From positions 7,440,001 through 7,504,000 of the forward strand of contig OX442323.1 of assembly GCA_949358305.1 (NCBI GenBank): a stretch of DNA of 64,000 nt, read 5' to 3'. This stretch comes from Strigamia acuminata. Taxonomy: Eukaryota > Arthropoda > Chilopoda > Geophilomorpha > Linotaeniidae. Below the pieces are notes generated by a model. The model had not been told where the DNA came from, ran no database searches, and saw only the letters and a list, made by a program, of their open reading frames with translations. Within the stretch, counting starts at the first letter, position 1; each line of letters starts with the position of its first letter. The position numbers and the translations under genes were made by a program. Positions 11,790 through 24,600 of this stretch are shown in pieces.

Positions 11790-11950
11790 AGCATGAGCCG
11801 GAATTAAAATTTTTGGGCGCAAATTCTTCGATTTGAACGTGAGTATCTTTAAATTTTTATATTTAATTAATTTAGTAAATAAATTATTTTTTGTTTCAGA
11901 TTTATTGCTGGTTGTGCGTTTTCTACTTCATACATCGGACAAGGTTTTAT
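11790..11950 (+). pseudogene. Chimeric duplication junction: 43998-gene exon 1 / tetraspan exon 6
   Basis: A 50-bp degenerate copy of the 43998 gene start (GCATGAGCCGGAATTAAAAT) runs into AACGTGAGTATC, equivalent to the tetraspan exon-5 donor. It is followed by an intron-like stretch and then CAGATTTATTGCTGGTTGTG, the start of tetraspan exon 6, truncated after about 20 bp. This is the breakpoint of the tandem duplication. Confidence 0.8.
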
Positions 11951-12166
11951 AAATTATTTTATTACTATTTTTACTCCATTTTCGATCGCGTACGAAACAC
12001 AAAAATAATTCAGCAAGAAGCAAAAATTTATTCAAAAATAAATAAATAAACAACAAGAAAATTATACAAAACTGTTAAAACTACAGTTTGAAATCTACAA
12101 AACAATAACTAATCACAACAGAATATAACACGTAGAACGTTAAAAAATCCTTGGTTATAACCTAGA

Positions 12167-13153
12167 AACACGGTCAATACTTGTGGGTGAATTCAACACA
12201 ATAAACCTAGGTTTATTGTGTTCGTGCTGACATTATAGAATATTTGGGAAATAATTATTGGGAAATATTTGCTGGTATAAATTGAAACGTTTGGAAAAGC
12301 AAAAAACAGCAGATATGAAATTCAAGTGCACAACTGCATTTTGTATAGTACTTCTGGTAACACAAAGAAATTGCACAAGTGGAAGTTGGTAATAAACCAT
12401 TTATTAATTCAAATTCCAGCAGTTTTATTTCACTTTATTGTTGTTAACATTGAATAGACATGTTGGTAGTATAAAATGAAGAAATCTTTGAAAACCAGGA
12501 GTACACGAAAACTACAAGCCGGGCGAGTTTTACTGCTAGTTTCAAAAACTACGAAAGGTAATTTTGAGCTGTAATATTTTATACGTTGGTTTAGTTCGGG
12601 GCTACGATTATTAGAAGAATACAATTGTGAATATTTATACTCGGATATCTCTACAAATTAACCCTACAATACAAATTATCAATCTTTTTGCCAAGCAATA
12701 AACACTCATTAATGTTTTCTTTAAAAACATGTAATATTCCATCCCAAATGCTGATGTTTACCTCTGAAATACTAATTAAGAGTTTATCAAATCCTGGTGC
12801 GTCCTTTAGTAATACAAAACACTCAGATCCATTAACCCAGCGGTCGGCAATTGGCGGAAGGTCGAAACTTGGACCGCGGTGACGTTTTAGCGACTTTTTT
12901 TCCTCCATTTCTTTCGGTTTTTCGGTGTTTTTCTTCTTCTTGTTTTTCCTATTTTTTAGGTTTTATTGGTATTTTTTGGGCTGTGTGTTTATTGGTGGGT
13001 TTATTTGGTTTTTAATTGTTTTTTCCGTTTTCGTAGGTTTTTAGTAAGCTTCTTAAGTGTTTTTAGTAAGGTTTTTAAGTGTTTTTTTTCTGGACCGCGA
13101 TAAAAATATTCAATAGTATCCGGACCCCACTTAAAATTACTTGCCGACCCCTG
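12167..13153. mobile_element. Composite ~1 kb insertion with a hAT-like MITE at its right end
   Basis: Compared with sister units, 987 bp interrupt the SGCB-3'UTR-like sequence between two copies of ACCTAGA (12160-12166 and 13154-13160). The right part, 12838-13153, has inverted ends typical of hAT elements: CAGCGGTCGGCAATTGG at left and, read on the other strand, CAGGGGTCGGCAAGTAA at right, plus internal GGACCGCGG repeats. The left part (12167-12837) contains a 28-bp palindrome at 12195-12222 and two short ORFs without recognisable similarity, one with a signal-like start (MKFKCTTAFCIVLL at 12315). Whether one or two events made the insertion is unclear. Confidence 0.55.
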
Positions 13154-13453
13154 ACCTAGACATTAGACATAGATAACATCTATGATTTTAATTTCAACTT
13201 CGATACCTGAGCGTCATTTTATATGCAAGTGCCCTAGTGTGGTGAAAGATTCGGGTCGAAATTCAAGGTGGAAACTGAAAAGAAAGGAAAAAAAGATTTA
13301 AAAAATAATCGTGATTCTGGATATCCGTCAAGATTATTACAACACCGAACAATATTCATATAATACATCGAAGTCTGAGCAGGTCAATCACGAGAAGTCT
13401 CTCCCAACTTGTAAAGTTTTAAAACGATTTAATTATTTAAATGTTTTCCTAGG

Positions 13454-14312
13454 ATGGCGAAAGAGGATGCGCTTTTATCGGACGTCGTGTACAGCACAAT
13501 ATTACCGTTGGCAACTCTAATCACTTGTATTATCTTCGCATTACTGTATCGTAACAGACGTTTACTCATCGAACGATTTTTCGCATGGGTTTATTCGTAT
13601 GTGATGTTGAATTTCTATATGGAAATGCTCGTATCGCTGAAAGAAGAATTATTTTCAAAGCTCTCCGAGCAGAAATCGCATTTGCCGGCGCTCCGTCGCG
13701 AGAATTCGATTCGTATTTTGGAAATCGGATCGGGACCCTGCACTAATTTGCAATATTTTCCGAAAAATTGTCGTTTAACTTGCTACGACCCAAATTCGCA
13801 CTTCAAATCCAGGCTGTTGAAACAGATCGAGCAATTTCCAGACGTAAAACTCGAACGATTGGTTAATTCCGGCGCGGAAAGCATGGTGGACACCGAAGAC
13901 GGAAGCGTGGATGCGGTCGTGTCCGCTTTCGTGCTGTGCTCGGTCAAAAACATCGAGAAAGTTCTCAGAGAAGTCAAAAGAGTGTTGGCGCCGGTAGAAA
14001 ATATACGAAAAATTGAATTTTAACTCGTTTTTTGGATTTCTTTTTGATTTTTATTCGTTTTAGGGCGGGAGATTTTATTTCTTAGAGCACACGGTTTCGG
14101 CGCCTTGGACGTTTACGCGTCTTTTGCAGCAAATTGCGAATCCGATCTGGAAAATCGTGTGTGACGGATGTCATTTGACGCGCGATTTGGAGTCCGAGGT
14201 CCGAAAATTCGGTTTTTCCGCGTTGGAAATCAAAAAAATTCCGAAAGTCCTTGTGGGTTCTCGTTATAATATTTTCATCAAAGAGGCCATTATGGGAACG
14301 GCCGAGATATAA
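13454..14312 (+). CDS. METTL7/TMT1-type methyltransferase, copy C (Cys variant)
   Basis: Two exons, 13454-13993 and 14064-14312, 262 aa. Motif I reads ILEIGSGPCTNLQYFPKNC, with Cys at 13739-13741. Copy C shares with copy E a distinct middle segment: NFYMEMLVSLKEELFSKLS, a VNSGAES signature where others have VISGAES, and ALEIKKIPKVLVGSRYNIF in exon 2. It carries two private changes near conserved positions (CYDPNSHF; TEDGSVDAVVSAF). Both exons are open and the splice sites intact. The product is presumably an ER-anchored methyltransferase or a catalytically altered paralog. Confidence 0.86.
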
Positions 14313-14448
14313 AAATTTGTTATTTTTTGTGTTGCCAATTGTTTGTTGGATTTGATAACAGTCATCGACATTTTGTTGTAATATTGAGAAAATATAGCGT
14401 TTTACGTTGAAAATTAGTAGATTATTATAAGCGACTTGTTTTAGTTTA

Positions 14449-14490
14449 ACATGGGACCGTGTTCAAATTTTTGTGAGCGGAAAGGTTTTT
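14449..14490 (+). pseudogene. Chimeric duplication junction with deletion
   Basis: The 43998-gene scrap (ACATGGGACCGTGTTCAAAT, ending TGTGAGCGG) is joined directly to AAAGGTTTTTTTTCTT, which is the tetraspan 3' flank (compare 7283). The exon-6 scrap present in other junctions is missing here, so this copy suffered a further deletion. Confidence 0.65.
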
Positions 14491-15051
14491 TTTCTTCTTA
14501 TTTTTTACTTTTCTACATACAAGGTTTTATAACTATTTTATTACTGTTTTTACTCCGTCCATTTTCTATCGTGTAACGAAACACACAAATCATTCACCAG
14601 GAAGTAAAAATTAATTCAAAAAAACAACAAAATTGTACAAAACTGTTTAAACTACAGTTTGAAATTTACAAAACAATAACAAAACAATAAAAGTAAAATT
14701 TTCTAAAAAATAACACTTAAAATGTAAAAAAAAATCCTTGTTTTTAACATAGATGTAGATAATACCAATCTCAATATATATTTTTATCTCAAATTTGATG
14801 CCGAGCGCCATTTTATACGAAAGCGCCCTCATGTGGTGAACGATTCGGGTCGAAATTCAAGTTGGAAACTGAAAAACTGTAAAAAAAAAGCTGGTAAAAA
14901 AAGAAACTCGTGACCCCTGCCATCGATCATGACTATTTCAACACCGAACAACATCCGCGTCGCACATCGAAGTCCGAGTAGGACATCACGAGTAATCTCT
15001 CCCAATTTATAAAGTTTTAAAACGATTTAATTCTTCAATTGTTTTTCTAGG

Positions 15052-15881
15052 ATGGAGAGAGAGGATGCGCGTTTATCGGACGTCGTGTACACCACAATAT
15101 TACCGTTGGCAACTCTAATTACTTGTGTTATCTTTGCATTGCTGTACCGTAACGGACGTTCACTCGGCGAACGATTTTTCGCTTGGCTTTATACGATTCT
15201 CATGATCAAGATGTTGATGAAAACGCTCGTACCGCACAAAGAAAAATTATTTTCAAAGCTCTGCGAGCAGAAATCGCATTTGCCGGATCTCCGTCGCGAG
15301 AATTCGATTCGTATTTTGGAAATCGGATCGGGACCCGGCACGAATTTGCAATATTTTCCGAAAAATTGTCGTTTAACTTGCTACGACCCAAATCCGCACT
15401 TCAAATCCACGCTGTTGAAACGTATCGAGCAATTCCCGGACTTAAAACTTGAACGACTGGTCATTTCCGGCGCGGAAAGCTTGGTGGACACCGAAGACGA
15501 AAGCGTGGATGCGGTCGTGTCCGTTTTCGTGCTGTGCTCGGTCAAAAACATTGAGAAAGTTCTCAAAGAAGTGAAAAGAGTCTTGTCGCCGGTAGGAAAT
15601 ACACGGAAAATTGAATTTTTATTTTTTTTTTGGATTTCTTTTAGATTTTAATTCGTTTTAGGGCGGGAGATTTTATTTCCTGGAGCACACGGTTTCGGCA
15701 CCCTGGACGTTTACGCGTTTTCTGCAGCAAATTGGAAACCCGATATGGAAGATCGTGTTTGCGGGAGGTCCGAAAATTCGGATTTTCCGAGTTGGAAATC
15801 TTAAACATCCCGGAACTCTATTTGAATTCTCGGTATAATGTTTTTGTCAAAGAGGGCATTGCGGGAACGGCCAAAAAATAA
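15052..15881 (+). pseudogene. METTL7/TMT1-type methyltransferase, copy D, frameshifted in exon 2
   Basis: Exon 1 (15052-15591) is intact, starts MEREDARLSDVVY, and keeps the full-glycine motif ILEIGSGPGTNLQYF. Exon 2 starts normally at 15662 (GGRFYFLEHTVSAPW) but lacks about 29 nt after GTTTGCGGGA. The conserved CHLTRDLESE segment is therefore lost and the frame shifts, stopping at 15836-15838 with an unrelated tail (GGPKIRIFRVGNLKHPG). Homology to the normal reading continues to 15881. The protein, if made, would have the SAM fold but an altered C-terminus; I class it as a probable pseudogene. Confidence 0.78.
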
Positions 15882-16043
15882 AAAATTTCTTATTTTTTGT
15901 GTTTTGCAATTGTTTGCAATTGTACTTACTTGTTTGATGTTTGACAATGAGTCGTCGACATATTGTTATAATACTATATAGAGAAAATATAATGTTTTAC
16001 GTTGAAAATTAGTAGATTATATCTACGGACTTGTTTTAGTTTA

Positions 16044-16200
16044 GCATGAGACGGAATTAAAATTTTTGGGCGGAAATCTTTCGATTTAATCGTGAGTATT
16101 ATTAAATTTTTATATTTAATTAATTTAGTAAATAAATTATTTTTTGTTTCAGATTTATTGCTGGTTGTGCGTTTTCTTCTTCATGCATTGGGAAACGTTT
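16044..16200 (+). pseudogene. Chimeric duplication junction: 43998-gene exon 1 / tetraspan exon 6
   Basis: GCATGAGACGGAATTAAAAT (43998-gene start) is followed by AATCGTGAGTATT, matching the tetraspan exon-5 donor context, then an intron-like stretch, CAG, and ATTTATTGCTGGTTGTGCGT of tetraspan exon 6, which is cut after about 20 bp. The SGCB-3'UTR-like sequence after it stops at 16417, where the foreign FMO block begins. Confidence 0.8.
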
Positions 16201-16417
16201 TTTTTCCCTTATTTTATATACATACATATTATACAAGGTTTTATAACAATTTTATTACTAATGTTTTTACTTCATTTTCTATCGCGTAACGAAACAAAAA
16301 TTATTCACCTGGAAGCAAAAATTTATTTTAAAAAAATTAAGAAATAACAACAAAACTGTACAAAACTTAAAACTAAAGTTTGAAATCGACAAAACAATAA
16401 CAAATCACAACAGAATA

Positions 16418-16810
16418 CAGGGTGTTCTAAAAGTCTTGTTCCCTCCAAATATTTCCTGAGCAAATGGCGTCTTCTCCCTTTCACGTACTCACTGGTTCGT
16501 ACGACAGTGATGGCTGCAAGCTCCGGAGTAACTCACGGTGGCTTGCAGGCGATAGCGGTGGTTTACGACGAGCGACTTCTCCACTTCGGCACATGACACA
16601 GTTGTGTGTATCAGCGATGGCTAATACACAGGAGCGCAAACGGGTGCTTGCTTTGCACAATTGGTACAAAGCAAACAGTGATCTCAATTCCCACAAACTT
16701 ACACGGTCAATACTATTCACTTTCGGCGCTAAATAATGGCGAGTTGAGACCATTTTAGACTTTGGCATAAACCCCAAACTTGGGCTTGTCATTTGTTCAT
16801 CATAATACTT
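16418..16810 (+). mobile_element. Truncated Tc1/mariner-like transposon, 5' end
   Basis: The foreign block opens with CAGGGTGTTCTAAAAGTC, the usual terminal sequence of a mariner/IS630-type element. About 200 bp further on is an ATG reading MANTQERKRVLALHNWYKAN (from 16617), resembling the N-terminal helix-turn-helix of such transposases. The frame closes soon after, and no DDE domain or right terminal repeat was found. Family assignment rests on the terminal motif and the short N-terminus. Confidence 0.45.
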
Positions 16811-18330
16811 CATTATTATAATCAGATGTAACTATCAGTGATAAATTTTTTAGATGTTAAGGGTTATACCTTCGGTATTGCATAAGATACGTTTTGAAAG
16901 TAAAAACAAAGAAAAAAAGATATGACGGTAGGGGAAAGCAAAAATGGAAACAATTCCACTAATTTTGGGACATTTTACTTGAATTTTTTGGGTTTTCCCA
17001 CTGAAAAAAACTCTATGGCTGGCTAAAAATTAATGAGAAAATTTTGCAATCAATATTGAAAAATCAGTATTCGAACTCTGTTCTGACGATTGAATGATGG
17101 GAAAATTGAGTATCTGCTAATCAGTCTGAATAATCTATCACAAACACGCATCGCCTGACGATCTAAAACGCTTGCAGATTCTTGCAGATACAGATTCCTA
17201 CAGCTGCTCACAACGTAAATTCCTCATCAATCAAGGTAACTTATAATTCACAATACTAATTTACGAAATTAGTTTCACTAATCAATTATTTACTAAAGAA
17301 ATTAGCAAAAATACTGACAGTAATTGATGCCTTATCAATAATTACTCTTCATTAATTTTAGTGAAAAGTTATATCGAAATACCATAAATACAGAATATTT
17401 TCCTGATTATTGTTTCCTTACTAAATAAATCAAATAAATACCAAAATACCAGAAGTATCAAAAAGTTATAAGTTGGGGGTATTCAATAATTATTAACCAC
17501 GTTTATTGCTATAATTGCTGTAATTTAATACCAATAGCTTGAAAATTTAATTTTACTTACAAGTTAGTTAAATCTTTATGACCGCAGTAATCATTAGCTT
17601 TCCTAAATCTTTTGAATTTCCTAAGTCTTATTCAGAAACATGAACTAACGTCATGAACTATCGAGACTGTAATTAGATTTGATTTATAATTGGGAAACGA
17701 TTTCTTATTTCCCATAATGAGATTCTAATTTGATTAGGGGCTGTCCATAAATTACTTAACACCTTAAGGGGGGAAGGGGGAAAGAAAGAACTCTCGTAAT
17801 AACTATCGTGTTGTTACAAGAATGAGTCCAAGTATTTTTACCAGAAATCACAGGCTACACAATGGAATTTTTAGAGTTTCTCAGAGGTAGTTTTTAGTGA
17901 CATGACATGGCAAAATTGGTTTTCAGACTGAGGATTTTTTTTTCCTCACAGGAAGCATTTCCTGTTAGAAAAAAGCTCATGGGCTAGTTGCCCTGGCAAC
18001 CATCCACATGTTTCAAAGTTGTCTGATTTCCTCAACCAGACATAAAAAATTAACACATAAAACATAAAAATAACGCAGACACATTTTAACACATTAAGGG
18101 AAAAATAAATTTAACCCTTTGTTGACCACCAGGGTCACCACAGTATTTATTAAAGTTAAAATTTTAAAATGTCATTTTTAAATTAAAATTGCAATTACTG
18201 AATTTGTATCAAAATTTTTTTTTTTTTTTTGGGGGGGGGGGGGTGGTCAGTTTTCGATACTAATAACTGTTACATGTTCTGTCTGGTGACCTTTATAAAG
18301 AAAATTTGACTTTTGTCCGATCTTGTTAAC
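16811..18330. other. AT-rich non-coding region upstream of FMO
   Basis: No coding signal was recognised. A homopolymer pair, about 20 T followed by 13 G, sits at about 18215-18243. This is part of the foreign block that split the METTL7 array. Confidence 0.5.
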
Positions 18331-18508
18331 TAAACTCTATTCCAAAAAGTATTACAAATACTCCCATTGGTTGGGAGATTCACAGTTCAGTTGTGTCTTG
18401 AATATGATGCTGTTTTCAGATTCCAGTAGACTTGTGCGAAGATTTTTTAAAGTGTCTCAACCAACCAACCAATGGGAGTATTTGTAATACTTTTTGGAAT
18501 AGAGTTTA
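18331..18508. mobile_element. 178-bp MITE with 10-bp target duplication
   Basis: Long terminal inverted repeats of about 45 bp (left starts TAAACTCTATTCCAAAAAGT and ends ACTCCCATTGGTTGG). The element is flanked by perfect 10-bp direct repeats TCTTGTTAAC at 18321-18330 and 18509-18518. There is no ORF. A 9-10 bp duplication points to a Mutator-like MITE. It lies about 190 bp upstream of the FMO start codon and brings inverted CCAAT-type motifs (CCAATGGGAG). Confidence 0.85.
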
Positions 18509-18697
18509 TCTTGTTAACTATTGATTACTACGGTTGCATCAATAATATCAGATAGTCGATACTTTTCACAAGGACTAAAGGGTCACTTTTTTGCATAGGA
18601 AGGTTTTTCAATATAACCATCTCTTGATAGACACGTGCAATGTTACAAAACCATCGAGTGTACCGAACAATAATTTGACATTTGTTTTCTAACTAGA

Positions 18698-21600
18698 ATG
18701 ACTATCAAAAGAGTTTGTGTGATTGGCGCTGGTCCCAGTGGATTAACAGCAATAAAAACATGTCTGCAGGAAGACATGCTTCCTGTTTGTTATGAAAAGA
18801 CGGATTGTGTTGGGGGTTTGTGGAAATACAGGTTCGATTTTATTTTATACAATTGTATTTTTTTCAATATATTGTATCACAATTCAAGTTATTTATTTAT
18901 TTTTATTTTTATTTTTACAGAGATGAGGACGAGGTGGATCTTCCTTCAGTCATGAAGTCCACCACCATCAACACTAGTAAAGAAATGACTTGTTACAGTG
19001 ACTTTCCTCAACCTGATCATTATCCAAATTATATGCACAACTCTCGTTTACTTGAATATCTCGAATCCTATGCAATTAAATTTAATCTTTTACCCCACAT
19101 TAATTTTAATCATGCAGTTACTGGTGTTAGACATGCTGATGATTACGCTACAACTGGAAGATGGACAGTGTCAATTACATATCAAGTAAGTAAAAATTAA
19201 GTATGAGTAATTTTATATAGACTATATGTGTGAATGTGAACCGACTCCTATGTATAGTCTACTTATTGTGAATATCTATACTTTTTCCTTAGTTACATAA
19301 TTGACTGATAAAATAATTGGAATTCGGGTCAGATCGTTTAGTCGACGGTCGTTTAGTCGACATTCGTATTAAATCGATCATTTTGTCAACAAACGTTTTG
19401 TCGACGGTATTTTTTTGGTCGGCTAGTCGACCAAATGTTTGGTTATGTCTGATAAGTCCGTGGAGGCCAGGAAACATCGGAAAGGAGTTGAAACCAGCTT
19501 AAAATGTGCGGGGAGCTCGCACTTCGCGCCCGCCATGTTTTAATCACATGAAAGCATAAAAGCAACTGGGTTTGAGGCTAATTGGTCTCAAACCGTACAA
19601 AATATGACAATAGGACAAATCAATAGCAACAAGCATTGATTTGTTCTTTACAATATAAGTAATTGTTAACCTAGGCATAATTAACCGATAAACAACACGG
19701 AAAACAACATTTATCGCTCTCTCAAGCAGACGACACAAGAAACATAGAATATGTGTGTTAACACACAAGAGTAGCATTAATATGCGCTACACGGGTATCC
19801 AAAGGATGCCAACACACATATCTGCCATGCCTATCCAGAAATGCATGGGGAAACGGACAAAATAATTAATCGCATACTAATAAATCCCCCTTCGATTAAT
19901 CAATTTGTCGCGACAAAAATGTGCTCGCACAACGCGTCCAATTTTGCGCGGGACAACCACTTTGTCATAATGTCCGCGACGTTGAGGGTCCCTGGGATGT
20001 GCCTGATTCGAAAAACACCTTTCTCGAACCAGTCGCGCAAGAAATGCAATTTCACGTCTATGTGTTTGTTTGCGCGATTTTCTATGCGGTTTTTCGCATA
20101 TTGAATCGCAGGCATCGAATCGGCATAAACACATGGTATTTCCCGGTCAAACCCGTCAATCATCACTTCCGCGTCAAATATGCGTTCTAACCAAATTATC
20201 TCCTTCACACCGTCCACAACCGCCAAGAATTCGCTTTCCATAATGGAAAGAGCGGTAATGGTCTGCTTATGGCAGTTCCAGGAGACGGGGACACCACCCA
20301 GATAGATAATGTGCCCGCCAAAACTTCGGCGCTTGTCTTGGTCCAGCGCGTAAGACGCATCTGTGTAAACAGTTAACTTGTCACTTTGACAGTTCCCAAG
20401 ATTAATGGAGAAATTCGGCGTATTAGCCAGGTAACGCAACACTTGAAGCAGCATGTTTACGTGTCGTGTCGAGTGAGTCTCGTTGTATTGAGACAATACA
20501 ATTACAGAAAACAAGATATCGGGTCTTGTGCGACTTGCGATGAAGAGCAAACTTCCGACAAGAGACCGATATGGAAAACTCGAATTAACACGTTCTCCCG
20601 TTTGGACTTTTTGGATCATAGTGCCGGGCGTGCCAGGCACTCTAACACGGTGAGATGGGTCAATACCGTATTGCTTGCAGAGCTTCGCAATATAGGTGCG
20701 TTGATGAATGAGGATATTCCCCCCGTCCCTACAAAACTCAATCCCTAATAAAAGGGTGACGGGGCCCAAATTGACAATCTCAAAGGATTGTTGAATCCAT
20801 TCTAAAACGCACTCTTCTGCCAACTCATCCCTCGAAAATAATACAATATCGTCGACGTAAAAGATGAGTATGGCGTCCGAACCCAAGCTATACACACAGT
20901 TAAGACCCAAAACCGGTTCAAAACCTATTTCAATCAGCTGGTCGTGTAAGCGCTGGTACCACATACGACCAGACTGATGAAGCCCATAGAGAGATTTTCT
21001 CAACTCCCAACATTTGTGTTGGTTTTCAGGTGTTCGATATCCCTTGGGGATGTTGATGTACTGCACCTCATCGAGGTCCCCATATAGATATGCGGCCTTG
21101 ATGTCAAGGTGTAAGTCACGCCAGCTCCTTAATACTACAAGAGTACAAAAGAACATCATGACCAACACAAAGTTGACTACGGGGGAGAAGACCTCCGTAA
21201 AGTCAATGCCGGGCTTCTGCTTGAACCCTTGTGCAACAAGACGAGCACGATATCTGCTAATCGCACCCGTATGATCCCTTTTGAGTTTATAAATCCACTT
21301 TGATCCTAGCAAGGTTTTATCCTTGACTTCACTTTTGTCAACCTCGACATACACCTCTCGTTCTTTAAAGATGTCGATTTCGTCCTCCATTGCCCTTTCC
21401 CAATCAGGTTTCCCAACACCTGTCACAGCCTCTTCGTAGGTGTCAGGCTCTACAGAGCAGCAACCAGCAAAACCGACATTGATGTCTTTGAAGTTGAACA
21501 ATTCCGAGATATACTCGTATCCCTCGTCCCGACACCACCGCACAACTTCAACACGACTTCGAATTCTGTCATGCTTTGGTGAAATGTAATAAACATCAAC

Positions 21601-24600
21601 CTGTCCAGCCGTTGCGCCTGATTTTCGCACAGACTGCCGTCTTTGCCATTTAGACATGTCCAACGGCAATAACCCACCAGCTGGAACTGTGCGTTCCCCT
21701 GTATCCTTTCCTTTTCGTGGGGGATTACGACGCACAGGTGTAGGTGACGTTCGGGGGGATAGTTGAGGACTCGCATCAGGATCCTCAATTTCATCCTCGT
21801 CATCGGGGTAAATACTGAAGAAATTCTCATCGTCCCCCTTTGCCCCACCAATTTCATCAACATTTGCATCTCTAAGGACATCTTGCTGTTGGTCAAAAGA
21901 CCATTTTGTATCGATGAATACATTTGTTATTTCCTAGTTTTCCCTTTGTGTTTAGGTATACAGCGCATCTTTGTTATTATTTAATTGATTTCGATGTTAC
22001 CATTCGTTTTGCGCTGTCCCGTATGTAATTCCATACTTTTATCACTTTATGCTAGGATTTGTCCTATTATCAAATGATTTGTTCAAACTTAATGTAAATT
22101 CCCGGCACTAGGTGCCACTACCCATTGCTTTTTCATCCAAGATGGCGTCATACACAGCCGTGTATGACTTAGCTGCTTTCCCACCTGTTTGGATACCTAT
22201 TTGTAATGTATTACTATTTAATTAAACCGTTTTTATTGTTTTACTCATTGTGTTTGATTTAAAGCACCTTTAGTGCTTCTTGCTAGCGCATATAAGCGGC
22301 ATTAAGCCGCGCGCATTTCCGAAACGATACGCGTCGTATCGTTAACGTCTGTGCGGGTCGCACAGCGCCAATTCACGCTTTCAATCGGTTTACACCGATA
22401 TTTTGCGCATTCTCTGCCTACATTGGTAGCAGAGGGTGGTTGTTGGTTAAACAACCACTCCATTCGCCTAATTTATCGACGTTTTTTTTCGCGAAATTCG
22501 CGAATTTGCGCCGATATTTTTATTTTCAGATTTTCGGCGGCCATTTTGTCTCGATTTTCGTCTCGCCTGCGACGCCGACGTTTTATCGACGTTCACAGAC
22601 GACCAGGGTCGTCAATCACACCATTATTTGTCTAATTTTCTCCGAAATTCCGCGGGATTCGCGAATTTCGAGAGAAATTCTTTCTTTTTGCAGATTTCAC
22701 GTCGATTTTCGCTTCGCCAACGTCGAAGCGACGTTTTTCAACGAGAAACGGATCGAATTCCGCTGTGTATACCCCGGCGTATGCACAGTATCGTCGATCT
22801 ATTATTTTCCGGACGAAGAGCCTCGATTTATCGAGAAGAAATTCGGATTTTTCAATCCGAATTTGCGCTTTTTCCAGTTTTTCGAGAAAACTGCGCCGTG
22901 CCTTCATTTGCACGAGGATCGCAACCGCGATCGATTCACCTATTTCTCCTTCTGTCGAAATACTATTGTTAATTTTAAGATATTATTAAGGCTTTTGGGG
23001 GTTCCTTTAGAATCGTGTTTGCCCTTGGATCGAGTCCGGTCAAGCTTACACGTATTCTCCGGTTGTGCTTGTCGTGGTACAAGTGAGGTTTCCCGCGGCT
23101 CCAGGAAGCCGATCGGACCCTCTCAGACTGGCAACCGGAGGTTATTTGATTCCTTCAGAAGGAATTGCCCAATTTGTGGTTTTTCGCCTCGAACACCGAG
23201 GGAACCGTGCAGTGAAGTGCTCCGAATTGCGAAAATTGTGAAAAGTGCTCCAATCTCGTGCGACATTTCAGTGCCTCTCTCTGAGCCGGTGTGATTTTCG
23301 CGTTGTGTTACGCTCTTCGCGAATCGATCTACGATGCAGAAAGCGGCCAACTCGAACAGTTTAATTCCGGTTCTCGGTGTCGACAATTATGAACAATGGC
23401 GATTGTCGATGCAGTTTCTCTTAAAATCGGAAGGGCTTTGGCGTCACGTAACGGAGGATAAGGAGGCAGAGCACATTGCCACCCTGACGCCAAAAGAACT
23501 TGATCGCTTTATGGTGAAGAAGGACAAGGCCCTAGGCCACATATACATCCATGTGAGCCCCGCCAAGCGTACAGTTTTGGAAACCTGTAACACGCCAAAG
23601 GAGGCGTGGGACAAGTTGGCGAAAACCTACGCACCCAGCTCTAGAGCCCGTCAAGCGGCGATGCGCTGGGAGTTTCTCAGCCTCCAACTCCAACCTGGCG
23701 AAGATATGCCGGACTTCATTGCCCGCGTCGACAATTACGTGCGGCAACTAAGCGATGTCAACGAGATTATTAGCCCGGTTCACCACGCATACCAGTATTT
23801 GAAGTGTCTGCCGCCTGAATATGCTCAGGCAACATTTGCCATATACCACTGGCCGGATCCCCAATTCACGCCGAAGGATGTCGCCGAGCAGCTGATTTCC
23901 GAGCACATGCGGCTCAAATCCATCGGGTTGCTCGGAACGAGCCAATCATCAGCTCACACGTCTATGAAGGGACAATTCCGACCCCGAAATAAATCCGGAC
24001 CTCGTGATATCTCGACAGTGAAGTGTTTTAATTGCGACCAGCTCGGACATTACGCGAACCGATGTCCACGTCCACCCCGTCAACAACAGGGACAACCTAC
24101 GGTTTCACTCCAACGTAATTCTCGGAGCAAGAGTCGCCGGCGCAACAAGAACGCTGCTGCGAAGGCCAACAACGCGCGTCCCCGAGAAAGCTCGCATCCA
24201 CACCGAGAGGGGACATATTTTGTCAATGCGCCGCAGGTTATCCAACGTCCAGTCGCTCATTTTATGCAATCCAATGAGTGGATTCTGGATTGCGGCGCTA
24301 CAGATCACGTATCTCACGTGCGTGCCGGTTTCACCGAGTTCACCGATGTCATTCCATTCGACATCGAGTTGGGACAGGGAAAGTCCCAAGTGACGGGAAA
24401 AGGAACGGTTCGTTTGCTAATGGCGATCGATAAGACCCGGTGCACCGTGAATTTAACAAACGTCCTTTACGCGCCGAATTTCGAGGCAAACTTGATTTCG
24501 GTTTCGAAGATAGACAAGGCGCGACATCATATCCACATTTTCAATAGTGAGATACATGTTTACGAATCGGACATTCGCAGCCCTCTTATTCGTGCAAAGG

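Noticed and set aside
19544-19777. 77-aa frame (also at 33156-33389)
   Set aside because: It lies entirely within the LTRs of the outer Copia element and has no similarity to a known protein.
22440-23294. 284-aa frame in the leader of the inner Copia element
   Set aside because: It spans repeated CGCGAATTTCG-like leader sequence before the Gag start. No Gag or envelope features are visible, so no extra gene is claimed.
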